Assembly (NCBI RefSeq): GCF_000003605.2
Contig: NW_003120469.1
Span: 4,413-36,862 of the forward strand
Origin: Saccoglossus kowalevskii
Taxonomy: Eukaryota; Hemichordata; Enteropneusta; Harrimaniidae
DNA: 32,450 nucleotides
Direction of reading: 5' to 3'
The position numbers and the translations under genes were made by a program. Below, one piece after another: positions 21,600 through 32,306 of this stretch; within the stretch, counting starts at the first letter, position 1; each line of letters opens with the position of its first letter. Below the pieces are notes generated by a model, which saw nothing but the letters and a program-made list of their open reading frames with translations, was not told the origin of the DNA and ran no database searches.

Positions 21600-23580
21600 T
21601 ATGTGTAAACAAAATGAGTATACTGTATTATCGCAATCCTATTAATTCATCACATGGATCCTCTTTGGTATATCTGATTGCTGTGAAAATGTATGCGTTT
21701 TGAATACAAGTTTTCTTAATGTTGTTGTCAGTTGTCACAATAAAAGCAACACTCCATAGATCTCCATCGGGATTAGCCGACCAACACAAATATACACCTG
21801 GCATGTTGCAAGAGCGCAGTATCGATTTCTTTTTTACCAGCCAGGTGTTATTTTTATTGGGTTAAATTTCAACAAAATTACAGTCACCCTGGTAATAGCC
21901 GCTTCACATAGGTCGGTCTTTTTTAAATGTCAGATTATATCAGTTAGTCTATGTACAAACACACGTAGTCACATTCCAAAAGATATTATAGCCTGTCGCT
22001 AGTTACGTTACATACATTAGTTGTTTGTCTCCGCTCTGGCCGAGGGACTGACAACGACCGTGGGTGGAATTTGGAGACACGTTCCATACAGACAGAGAGA
22101 GGAACATCCAGTTAGATTTGAGCTGTTGTGTGGGAACATATTCAAATGATGTTTCATTCTAAAGTATTGGTATTTGAAAATAAAAAGCACGTCAAAATCG
22201 TAGTAGTTGGTGACCATTTTGTTTCTGGTAAATAAACCTCACAAAATAAACAATAGTTGTTGTACGAACTACCCCCCACTGAGTATAACTTGCATATTGT
22301 CACTGTAAAACTGTAGTTACGTCACAGATTGTGTACAATCTATTGTTACAAGCTTTTTATTAATTACTCACCCAAATTGACATTGTCTGATCTGAATATC
22401 TTGCATTTCACATGATTACATGATTACAACAAACGTCAAGTCCAACTTTATTTCAAAATACATATATAGACCAGTAACACAATACCCAAATATACAACTA
22501 TATAAGTAGTCAGAAAATATGGTTTACAAAATGGAATTGTGGATGAATTTTTCAGGCTTGTATCCATAACTACCAGAAAGATAGTACGTGAAATATCTGA
22601 CTCACAATTGTCATTGCAAACATTAGTAATAAAATATTATCCTTATTTCATAAGATAAAGTAGATATTATTGTATACAAGAATTCAAAATTATTGAGTTG
22701 AATAATATGTGTAATTTGAATATTCATCATTTAAAGTTTTTATCTAACTCCAGGTTGAAAATGCCACCCTTCATATAAAAAACCCAGGCGCAATAAAATG
22801 TACAATATTAACAAGTTTGTGTTTATATTTCTTAAAGAATGTGTTTCAAAGTGAAAATTATAAGGTTTTGGTATGTTTCCAAGGTAACAATGCCATTTAT
22901 GACGTTGTGAATACATAATACAAATATTCCTATTATCCAGGTGTATCTGTAAAACTGTATATAATAAATATCCAGAACAAAAATAAAACAGTAGCACATG
23001 GGAAATATCTTTTATTTGTTTGTTTGTCAAAGGGTCAAGTATGTGGTTAAATTTCTCATATAAATTTATTTATGCTACATTTTGGACTGGGGATATGTAA
23101 TTCAACATTGACTTAACAAGGCACAGATACTAATTTGAAAATGCAAGTTTCTTGCGTGATAAGTCATTATTTAAAATCCAAATAGTCATTCGTGCAAAGT
23201 ACATTATAAATTTGATTTTCAAGACGTTCTTGGTGAACGTTCTCATGAACTGTACCCATTGTTTGTCGCATACAGGGGTAAGTAATGTCTTGCATATTGG
23301 GAATACACACTTAAGTATGATGATTACATTGTTCGAACGTGTCGACTCAGGCAACATGCACACATATTGTGTAACATCTATGTGAATATCTTCTCTAGGT
23401 TAAATAACAATAATTACTGTAGCAGTAATATCACGTCCATCCTAATATAGTAGAAGACAATGAGTATACATTTGGTACCTATGAAGAAGACAGAGAACCA
23501 CTGAAATGTACAAGTCAAAGTAACACTAGTAAAGAGTAGATAAATGATTTTCATAAAAATTAGATTTACACAAAGATATT
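21600..23580. other. Spacer between the two convergent genes
   Basis: About 2 kb between the poly(A) signals of the two paralogues. Open frames are under 100 codons and without a domain. I see no third copy of the ZU5, UPA or Death exons here on either strand. Confidence 0.5.
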
Positions 23581-23585
23581 TCTGT

Positions 23586-23602
23586 TTTATTGTTCGTTTA
23601 TT
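23586..23602 (-). other. Poly(A) signals of the minus-strand gene
   Basis: Two AATAAA hexamers on the minus strand (23602-23597 and 23591-23586), about 95 bases after the stop codon. Confidence 0.65.
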
Positions 23603-26600
23603 CTTGGAATTGTGAATATTAAACAGATACATGTTTTAGTTATTACTCGTTTTGGGTCAAATGGTGTAATTATATGACATTACACACTCTTTATCACATG
23701 ACAATCGATGTGTAATCGACTTTATCATCTGTCACGTTTTCAGTTGTATGGTCAGCTTCGCCTGTAATTCAATGAAATTATTTTGTTAATGCTCAACAAT
23801 AACTGTGTTTTATATCATTTGAACTGATGTTGCTGATCAAACAACACGACGTATAGTATGAAAATAAACACATACGTGTGAGCATGCTCTTTACATTTTC
23901 CGCCATGTTTCTGAGTCCTAATGAATCAAGCACTCTGAGAATGGTACCAGTTGAGGCGTCTGATCCTTGTACTTCCTGCCATCTACGCAACATGCCGTAC
24001 TTTCTGTCCCAAACACTTTTTATATTTGCAGAAATGTTGTCAATATCAGCGTCTGTCAAGCCAAGCGTGAGTCCGAAACGCTGCCAAGTGTCAACTGGTA
24101 AATTAGTTGCAATATGTAGTATAACATCTTGTCTAACTGTAATAATTAATAAAGTAAATATATTATTATATATTGGGCTAGAAATATATTATAAAGATTC
24201 TGATAAATGCCAACACAACTTTACGATAGTCTGCTACTACATATAAACATATGAGATTCACTTGAAATTTATACCTTCAGATGAATTGTAAGCTGTGTGA
24301 ACACCCGACTGCCGTGACATTAATGCTTCTCTTGTCACACTTTTTCGGAACTGGTTTAAAATAAATCAGCATTGCGAGCAGATCAAACATCAATAATAAT
24401 AATAATTATATGGAATTTTGGAATAAAATATTCTTGGCAATAACAGAACAAAGAAATGTATTAATATTATAAAAATTATTTAATTATCGATTGTTTAAGT
24501 CTACCTTTGGTATGGTGAATCTTATTTCAAATAGTTGTCGACCTGCAACTTCCTTGAATCTTGATACTCCTGTCTTTGGCTTGACACACGAGTTAAATGA
24601 CATGCGACCAACAGCTTCAGGACCTCGTGGTCTATTTGTCACGCGAACCTGGTCTATTACATGGTTTTTGGCGTTTGAGCGGAAATACATCATGCGTCGA
24701 TCATTTCCATTCTCCCATTCTATGCAGTCACTTTTCACAATAAGAAAAATCTTATCGCCATCTTGTATCTCTATATCTCTACTGTAAGCGAGTTGACCTT
24801 TGGCCTCGCTGAATGAGACACCGGATATAGAATCCTTATTTAATAAAAAGGAGATAGTGGTTATGTCAAAAAATGACTCGAGCTATTGAGAGCGGAACAA
24901 CCATGGCACTTGTTTTTCCTTTGTTCCTTTCTCTCCAATTATGCGTCTACTGATCAAAGTCCTGTGGTTACATATTTCAGGAAAGGAGGATGGGAGAGAA
25001 TAAAACAATATTTGTGAGGCGAAAACAAGTAAACGATCTTTAACCTAAGAACTCCAGTTTCCATTTTGAGTTGTTTGTACTAGAAAGTGTGAGATATTTG
25101 CGTATGTCTTAAGTATTATTTATTCAGTGTTATTCAAGGCCTGTTGTATCCCTTTGAAGTGTAGCAAAACCTAACACCATGAAATCTTTTAATTACCTTG
25201 CCCTTTAATTCATCTAGTCGTGTTTTCAATAGCCCAGAATCAACACAGTCAATACAAAGACTACATGGATCTTCCACATTTTGCAGTAGCACAAAATTGA
25301 CCATTTTAACCCTATTAGTCAATCTCTTGCTGATCATCTGCATAGCTTGTTTGGATAGTCGTGGTTTACATCGTAAAGACGCGTGCCTTTAACAAATGAA
25401 GACAACAATATCATAATTAGTGTATATTTAGGCAGTATTAGAATCAGATAACTCGAAATATTGAACCATACTTTTGAGACAGTGGAAACAGGGAAAACGA
25501 GTCAAAAGTTGCTCTGGGATTCAAACTATTCATCGTCTGAAAGCTTAAATGTAGGCAAATACTATAGTATTTTTGCCATACAAATCTTTCTCTAGTGGAT
25601 TACCTGACTATAAGTTTCTTGGAATCAAAAAAATCTAACTGTGGTTTAATGCTTTGCGAAATTTCTTGGTTCACTCATTCTGGAGTGTATTAAATAGTCA
25701 GTATAGTTACAAACGACCATACCTGTCGGATTATCTCTTAGACAAACACTGCACTACCTATATTTAAGCTTGCAGATGATGTATAGGTTGTTATAGTAGC
25801 ATGCTTAGTAACATTTAGAGAATGTCTGAATTACATATAAATGTTTTACTCGCTGTTTCCCTTGGCCTACCTTAATACACGCAAGTATTTATTTATTTAC
25901 CTACCGTGAAAAATGTTTAAGATCAATACATATGTTCTCCTTCACACTCTTCGACCAATTAGTCACATTTTTCCAGAGGTCGTCATTGCTGTCTGTTAGT
26001 ACTGTGAGACTTACGTCATTCATGTTAATACAGGGTGGGGCCGTCGGCATGTTCAGACGAACTGATTTCTTAAACGCTTTATTGGAGTCATCGGAAACTG
26101 AGACAATTTTCTCAATAGATATTGGTGTGTCGAACTCCTTGATCACTTGGCTAACTAGGCTCTCCTCAACGCAAACAACCTAGAAGCCGTTCAAGTTGTA
26201 ATTATTATAATGACATGATGCTAATCAGCAAACTTTTATTTTTGTGTTGTATCATCAGATAAATACATTACTCATAACAGCAGCATTATTGGTTGAACAC
26301 AATTTTCAAACTGAACATTTACTGGTTTAAAATACCAGTGAAACTATTTCGGAATCTAGATATTTTGGTTTATTTTGCCATTTAAAATTTACTAGTAATT
26401 CAGTGAAACGCGTAATAAAACGTACGGATGCCGCAGCATATAGCAGTATGCGCCAAATTAATGCACAATTACAAATAACTCACCTGTAGCTTTAAGTTTC
26501 TGGTACAATCGGTACTAGATGCAGGTACATCAATGTATATATTGTCGTCAACCGAAGAGGTACACACTTTGGCTAATTCAGTAATGGTAAACTGGTCTAC

Positions 26601-29486
26601 AACGGGTCTTGAAATTGCAGCATAGTATTGGAACTTCTTAATATACGTTTTGTATTTCTGCGCAACCTTCAAGTGAATTAAATTGGTTACATTTATAGTA
26701 GTTATTTGAATGTAATTTTCAGACATTAATACAATCTCTACATTCGCTGATGTGTTGTATTATTAAGTTTTAACGATTACAAATAATATTGACTCAACTT
26801 ACCTTTATCGTTTCCAGTATTTCCCAGTCACTAAAACCATTTGGGCTGCATTTTATAACGGCCTCATCGTATTTTGATTGATCGCGAAAGTTGTACGTTA
26901 ATACCAGTGGCACAACAAGGCAGAAGTCAGCTGGAGTGATTTTTATAACGTTACTGAGCAACTGTTCGTAGATGCCAAGGCTGACCGAATACTCCATTAT
27001 ATCGACTGGAGACCCAGTGATATCTATAGCGTCGGAGTTTTGAAAGGCGTTTGGGAATTCTAGTGAAAAGTCTGAAGGCAGAAGAATTTCGTGTGCTGGC
27101 TAGTGAGAAAAAGATACAGCATTAATTACAATTGATGGCTTATGGGATGAATATGTCTGTTAATGTATATATGAAAAAGTGTACAAATAAACAATAAATA
27201 TAAAGCAAATTATTGTATTAGACAATATAATAATGCAAATACAAGTGCAAGAGACCTTAAATTGATTCAACGGAATGAACGTTTTCTGAGGAATGTCCTC
27301 TTCTAGGCCATGTGTAACATCTACTCGCCCTGTTCAAATAGTGAATACATAATTATGAATCAATAATTCGTTTACTTACGACACGATCAACTATATTGAG
27401 ACTTTGATTATAGTCATGTGATCAATATCTATTATATGAAAACAATACAATATTTAAAATTCAACAGTTTACATTTCTCTTATGCAATTTAAATTGTGGC
27501 GTTGTAATAAATATTAATGTGCTTTCCGAACTTTTACCTATCTTCGAAGCATTTCCTATCTTGTTTGCTTAATTTGAATGTGATATATTCCTCATAGAAA
27601 TTCATAAAAGTGAAAAAATATTACATACATAGTTAAATTACTAAGAATTAAAATTATGTTGTAGCTGTCACAGCATGTAAGAATGCAAATATATATCTCA
27701 TTATTGTTTTTTATGGCAACAAGTTTGGAACCATATTGAATTCGCAAGTAAGCCGTTTATCATACTATCATATTGTGCCCAGAATATCAAAGTAAACTCA
27801 ATTGCTACAATCAATGTTCGTAATTTGGGTTAATTGTCTTGTAATCTCCTAATCACTATTCGAATACAACATCAAACAATTTTGGGAATAAAAAATAGAC
27901 TCGGCAAATGTATTCCTCGTGCGAGGAAGGTCACATTATTGATTTGTGTTCAGTATTTAGTTGAATGAGGAAGTAGCTAGGAACTTTAAACTGGGAATGC
28001 GCAAAACACAACACGTCGAAATGTCAAAGGTCAAAGTCACAGTGTGTGCTTGTATATTCTTACTATTTAATATACCTCCATGATGGAAATAGCCAGTGTC
28101 ATTAAAATTGTCATACATATTCCATACTACAAGACCATACTACATTTTGAGGTCAAAAATTACAGTGTGAGTTTATGTGTGTTCATATAACTACGAGAGA
28201 AATTAGTTAGACATGGCAGACATGTTCCGCATGTGATTCACAACTGGGTGTATTTTTCGAGACAAATGGTCAAATGTCGTGATTACATTGTGTGTTTATG
28301 TATGCTCAGTATTGGCCACTGAGGTGATAGCTAGAAACTTCAAACTTGGCACACATGTTTCCTATGTAAGCCATGTCACATTAAACATGTTTATGTATGT
28401 TTATGTATAACATAACTACCAGCAATCCCCACTGTCTTGGAGGTATTCTCGTAACCTTATTATTATACATCTTTTCCTTCCAATGATACATCATGGGAAT
28501 GCCGAAATCCAAAAAGTTTAGAACAGTCCGGTCAAACGCTGATGGCAACCATGTTTGCTGTTATTATTATAGGACGCTTACGTGCGTAATCATTCCATAT
28601 TTCGAATTCGCATTTCCCTATATGATAGGACAAAAATACCCCCTAAAATACCGCACAATTACGGCACGCTGTAACTTATGGCGTTACGGTGACAGATGTA
28701 TAATACTATATATGTGTATAAAAACTTGTTGATCTTGAGTTATGAGTGTTGATATGAATATTGAAAATACATGGCGCAGGTTGGAATCACCTCAGAGTTG
28801 TGTTAACTAGTTATATGATGTCTTACGTGTGTCGATAGATGAACAATGCAATGTTTCTCACCCTCTGAATAAGACTCGTCCACTTGAGACTGTGACGGTG
28901 GAACACCCTGTCAATATAAAATTATTGTATTAGTTTTATTATGTAACATACACGTGTTATACTAAATTGTCTTGACACAAAAAACTCACAAAACACGTAC
29001 ATTACCTTTTGCACATTGAATGAGAGTGAGTCAATTTTTTTAAATGCTACATCGTTTTCCATTTCTTTTGTTATGGCATAAGCCGGGGGTGGCGTATCTT
29101 TTGTGTACCTAAAGAACGTGACTGTTCCTGAATATATCTTTGGCACTGTTGTATCGCCGATGTCATCTTTCTGGAGAAGTTCCATATTAATGATTTGACT
29201 AGCACCCTTCTCAATGAATCGTGGCACTTCACAGCCTCCTCGTTTGTTTGTACTTGTAACGCAAAGTTTCCCTCTATGCAATAGTATATCTTCTCATGCC
29301 AAGAGATAGGAAATCCTTTTGTGTATGGCAGTCGTCCCGCTGGTTTAACATCATACCCAAATGTATGCAGCTCTCCTTTCAAATACGTAGAAACGGTCAA
29401 AGAATCGTGGCAGTCAATGCACAGTTGACAAGGGTTTATTAGATGCTGTGCGACAACAATGACTACCCGAGACTCGCTCATTGTGC
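23586..29486 (-). CDS. PIDD/ankyrin-like UPA-ZU5-ZU5-UPA-Death protein, minus-strand paralogue
   Basis: Eleven coding exons read right to left mirror the plus gene. They total 2276 bases, one short of a multiple of three; the missing base lies in exon 1, where the frame jumps between 29222 and 29270. Allowing for it gives about 758 residues with the same order of domains: UPA-like, linker, ZU5-N, ZU5-C ending in KHFSR, UPA, linker, Death, and a tail of only 22 residues. Every splice site other than the weak GTCTCT donor of exon 3 is ordinary. All exons after exon 1 are open, so the copy may be intact in the animal and the shift may be an assembly or allelic indel; alternatively it is a young pseudogene. 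Role as for the plus copy. Confidence 0.83.
23694..23761 (-). CDS. Minus gene exon 11: short C-terminal tail
   Basis: Acceptor TTTCATTGAATTACAG, 68 bp in phase 1, encoding EADHTTENVTDDKV and a short end before TGA at 23696-23694. The acidic start resembles the beginning of the 111-residue tail of the plus gene. Confidence 0.72.
23876..24136 (-). CDS. Minus gene exon 10: Death domain
   Basis: Acceptor TTATTAATTATTACAG, donor GTATGT, 261 bp, phase 1 to 1. LPVDTWQRFGLTLGLTDADI, YGMLRRWQEVQGSDASTGTI and LRNMAENVKSML match the Death domain consensus and the other copy. Reading through the donor would add an unrelated tail ending at 23793. Confidence 0.92.
24275..24350 (-). CDS. Minus gene exon 9: linker
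   Basis: Acceptor TTATTTTAAACCAG, donor GTATAA, 76 bp, phase 0 to 1. Encodes FRKSVTREALMSRQSGVHTA, related to plus exon 9. Confidence 0.68.
24505..24834 (-). CDS. Minus gene exon 8: rest of UPA
   Basis: Acceptor CCTTTTTATTAAATAAG, donor GTAGAC, 330 bp, phase 0 to 0. SRDIEIQDGDKIFLIV, GRMSFNSCVKPKTG and FEIRFTIPK align with the second half of plus exon 8. Confidence 0.85.
25197..25386 (-). CDS. Minus gene exon 7: start of UPA
   Basis: Acceptor CTTCATTTGTTAAAG, donor GTAATT, 190 bp, phase 2 to 0. Reads RHASLRCKPRLSKQAMQMIS, then VLLQNVEDPCSLCIDCV with the Cys-x2-Cys-x2-Cys cluster, ending LDELKGK. Confidence 0.82.
25905..26179 (-). CDS. Minus gene exon 6: second half of ZU5-C with HFS motif
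   Basis: Acceptor AACGGCTTCTAG, donor GTAGGT, 275 bp, phase 0 to 2. FKKSVRLNMP and LWKNVTNW match the other copy. It ends CIDLKHFS (HFS codons at 25915-25907) with the intron in the following Arg codon, exactly as in the plus gene. Confidence 0.9.
26484..26666 (-). CDS. Minus gene exon 5: first half of ZU5-C
   Basis: Acceptor TTCACTTGAAG, donor GTGAGT, 183 bp as in the plus gene. FQYYAAISRPVVDQFTIT aligns with FQYFGAVSRP-type sequence of the other copy and with the AVSR block of ankyrin ZU5-C. Confidence 0.88.
26803..27099 (-). CDS. Minus gene exon 4: ZU5-N domain
   Basis: Acceptor CTTTTTCTCACTAG, donor GTAAGT, 297 bp, phase 0 to 0. ILLPSDFSLEFPNAF and VIKCSPNGFSDWEILETIK align directly with the plus copy (TILLPSNFTLELPLGF and VIKCSPDGVNDWVALETV). 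Confidence 0.85.
27256..27329 (-). CDS. Minus gene exon 3: linker
   Basis: Acceptor TTCACTATTTGAACAG, donor GTCTCT (weak), 74 bp, phase 1 to 0. Encodes RVDVTHGLEEDIPQKTF and leads in phase into ZU5-N. Confidence 0.6.
27960..28415. repeat. Degenerate tandem repeat of roughly 100-125 bp, about four units
   Basis: Within the intron between minus exons 2 and 3. Shared phrases recur in order: AGCTAGGAACTTTAAACTGG or AGCTAGAAACTTCAAACTTG, then an ACATGTTCC-type phrase, then GGTCAAA(T/G)GTC, then ACAGTGTGTG or ACATTGTGTGTTTATGTAT. The units are much diverged, so unit number and borders are approximate. Confidence 0.6.
28862..28907 (-). CDS. Minus gene exon 2: linker
   Basis: Acceptor TTTATATTGACAG, donor GTGAGA, 46 bp, phase 0 to 1. 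Encodes GVPPSQSQVDESYSE, Ser/Pro-rich. Confidence 0.65.
29006..29486 (-). CDS. Minus gene exon 1: N-terminal UPA-like domain, frameshifted
   Basis: Acceptor TTATTAACCCTAG, ATG at 29481, donor GTAATG. The first frame reads MSESRVVIVVAQHLINPCQL, CIDCHDS, FGYDVKPAGRLPYTKGF and KIYYCIEG. The homologous continuation (VPRFIEKGASQIINMEL, YSGTVTFFRYTKDTPPP, IDSLSFNVQK) is in the -1 frame. The change lies within about 29222-29270, consistent with one base missing. Confidence 0.8.
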
Positions 29487-29489
29487 CTA

Positions 29490-31970
29490 GGGTTAATAAT
29501 TACACGGTTTTGATATTGTAGCCATATTGTAAAATCGTCTGTACTTTTATATTAATCAAATTATATACAATAATATTTCAGTAGTCATCAAGTTTTTTTC
29601 CTATTTATAAAACACTGTGCTGTCATAGAAAATGACTACTGCTGTAAATTGCTATGTGCACTGGAGAGAGAATTATCAAACGGGCCGCCAACTTTACCTC
29701 CCCGCGATCGCACTGAATTCTTGCAACAACCCGCATGACTATGTTTAAGTGTGATACACACAGCCGACCACGTGACCAAGTAGCAAAACACCGTTGCTTT
29801 GATACTGTAATTAATGTGCCACACATAAGGAATGCACGGTTAATTTCAAAGGATAGCTTACCTGTACACCGGGACGTTACCTGTATTCTCCTCTAGCTAT
29901 ATATGTCTGACGATGTGTTCGGAAATGTGTTTTGTCACCACGCATACGTAATATCGATTGTATGATTTATATCAATAGACTTTGACATCAGGTGCCTTAA
30001 ATGTCTTTGATGTGTCGTATAAAGTTATTAAACAGTATGGGTTAGTGCTTGTTAAATAAATACATTGACTTATCTCGAGTGTATGTTCCTCATATACTGA
30101 TTTGTCAAACCTGCACGCCGTACAATAAACAGAACCCTTGCTTGTTCAGCACTGGAGTACTCCTTCGTTGTGGATTTGTCTTCTTTCGTTCTTTTAGTTT
30201 ATTTTAGTACAGTTTCTATGGTAAATCATTTTGCTAAAACTTTTTGCAACTATGTGCAATATTACACCAGTTTTTTTTTCAACCCTGAGTTTTTATTAGG
30301 AGCCATCCCGAAAAATGTTTCGGCTAGGTGCCCTCTTCTGTAATATTAACAATTTATCGATATTTACGAAAAGCCTCATAAAACAGAACTGTAGCAAGGT
30401 AATATAATTGTAACAATTATAGAAATTGGAAAACAACAGACGAGTGACGCCCATGGATGTCATTCTTCCTGGAGTCGGAGGGCTCATTAGCGAGTTGTTC
30501 AAATTCGACAGAAGACTTTATGCATTACCGCTTGTGGCACTTTGAAAATCCCGTGACCTTCATGCATGTCAAAAAAAAAAAAAAACAATTTCAAATTACT
30601 TATCTTAGTTCGAAAACAGACATGAAAAACCTTGTGTACAGCATCGGTTGTTCCTAATTTAAGAAATTATAATACGACAATCAAAATACGTTCAGAAAGT
30701 TCATGGAAATTATTAAACCTCTCCGCATCGTGGCGCTATTCGCCTTTCCACTCTGTTTGGTTTTAAGTCAACGCCTGCAATCCTGTATAAAACACCACGA
30801 GATTTTTGCAACCCCGTCAAGTTTTGAATAAATGGTCAGCATTAAAACACATTACTATTACTAGTATATAATGAATGATAACTGTTATTATTATTTTCAG
30901 AACCCTCATGTTGATTTACCAGTTCGAAGGGGAGGTGTTTCACAAATAAGTTTGGTACTAAAACTTCGGAACAAGGCGTTGAACAACTTCTAAATGTGTA
31001 TTCAGTGTCATGAAAATGTCACTTATTTGTTGCCACTGGTCACTGTCGGCAGGTCGATTCAGGGTTACAGCTTGCGAGTTACAATGCAATGGTTTCTCAT
31101 TTTTGAGACTGACATTATGACGAGAAAATTATGCAAATAGTTTAATCGAAATATACGAGGTGGTGCCTACAAATTACATTACTCATTTTGTCACTGCCTC
31201 AAACGTTACTAAAAGCTGATATACATGTATGATTCAAAAATGGCATGAGATAACATACAGTATAAATTGCCGACAAAACTTTAACGACAGCAAAAAATAA
31301 GACACTTTTCCTATTTTGGTTATAGTTAGCCATATTCAATTGAATGTACCATGGCAAACCAGCGAATGCGTGTTTAATATGTGTTTGTGTAGAAGGTGTC
31401 CAGTTTTAAATGTTCTAATCAAGTTTACAATATTGAAGTTTGATATTCACTTCTGAGTTGGGGCACGATTTACACAATTTTGGAAATCCTTATTGGGATA
31501 TTCATTGAACAGAGTTGCAATAATCTGTCGTTTTGGTGTCGTTGTTTTATAATTAAAAAAATTATATTCTATTGCAATGTTACTAATTTTGTGGCCGTTG
31601 AGGCTCAGAAATTCAATGCTAAATTAGAACCTATAATCCTTTCAACTCTGTTCTGTTTTTCACTGCGGTATTCGAAAACACTATGCTCTTGACAACTTTT
31701 ACCAACAATTTCCATAAATTATACCTTGCCGTTTATCAAATTAGAATAATTCGGTCACTCTGGATAAACATATTTCTGGGCACGGATATTTCGGGATACT
31801 TCCGTTACACAATGACGTCACCACAATGTATCTAGTTTCATATCTAGCGTCTAATATTTCAGAGAATAAAAAATCGACAAAGTGTCAAGCAAAGTCAGAA
31901 TATTGGCCGAGAATATATTAGTAAAGTCATTACAGGGATGCAGTACAAATCAAAACCCTTTAATTACATG
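29490..31970. other. Region upstream of the minus-strand gene, no clear gene
   Basis: The promoter and untranslated first exon of the minus gene should lie here since its first coding exon starts at an acceptor, but I could not place them. Open frames are under 71 codons. One candidate exon at 30901-30993 is listed separately. Confidence 0.4.
30901..30993 (+). CDS. Candidate terminal exon of an unknown gene
   Basis: A strong acceptor (GTTATTATTATTTTCAG, ending at 30900) is followed by an open frame that reads NPHVDLPVRRGGVSQISL and stops with TAA at 30991-30993. No domain is recognised and no upstream exon was identified, so chance is quite possible. Confidence 0.2.
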   Translation, partial: NPHVDLPVRRGGVSQISLVLKLRNKALNNF

Positions 31971-32037
31971 TATTAAACAAAATCGTCAATAATGCCTGGA
32001 AATTGTGAAAAATTTCGTGGATAGAGAAAAAGGTTAC

Positions 32038-32306
32038 AAGTCGGGAATGCTGTCAATAAAGATGCATGGAAAGTCGGAAACGTGGCACTGAAAGTCAAAA
32101 AAGTGGAAATAAACGTTGAATAGAAAGTCGTCAAGTATTTCTGTAAAATGTGAACATTTTTTAAAATATCGAAAGGTTTCATGAAAAGGTGAAAAAATAA
32201 TGAGAGAACATCAAAAAATGATACATGTAAAGAAAGCTGGAAATTCTGAAAAGTAAGATGGCTAGTTAGTAAAATGGGCCGGTAAGTCAGTGAAGTGATC
32301 ACGAAA
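32038..32306. repeat. Decayed flank of the 21-bp satellite
   Basis: Phrases such as AAGTCGGGAATG, AAAGTCGGAAACG, AAAGTCGTCAAG and AAAGTCGGTAATG recur at irregular spacing up to the regular array. They look like old diverged copies at the edge of a satellite. Confidence 0.55.

Noticed and set aside
29222-29270. Programmed -1 frameshifting in the minus gene
   Set aside because: No X-XXY-YYZ heptamer in the needed frame and no evident downstream stem; a simple indel is the more economical reading.
31973-32302. A 109-codon minus-strand open frame rich in Phe, Leu and Thr
   Set aside because: It lies over the decayed copies of the 21-bp satellite, whose unit is a multiple of three, so an open frame is expected without coding.
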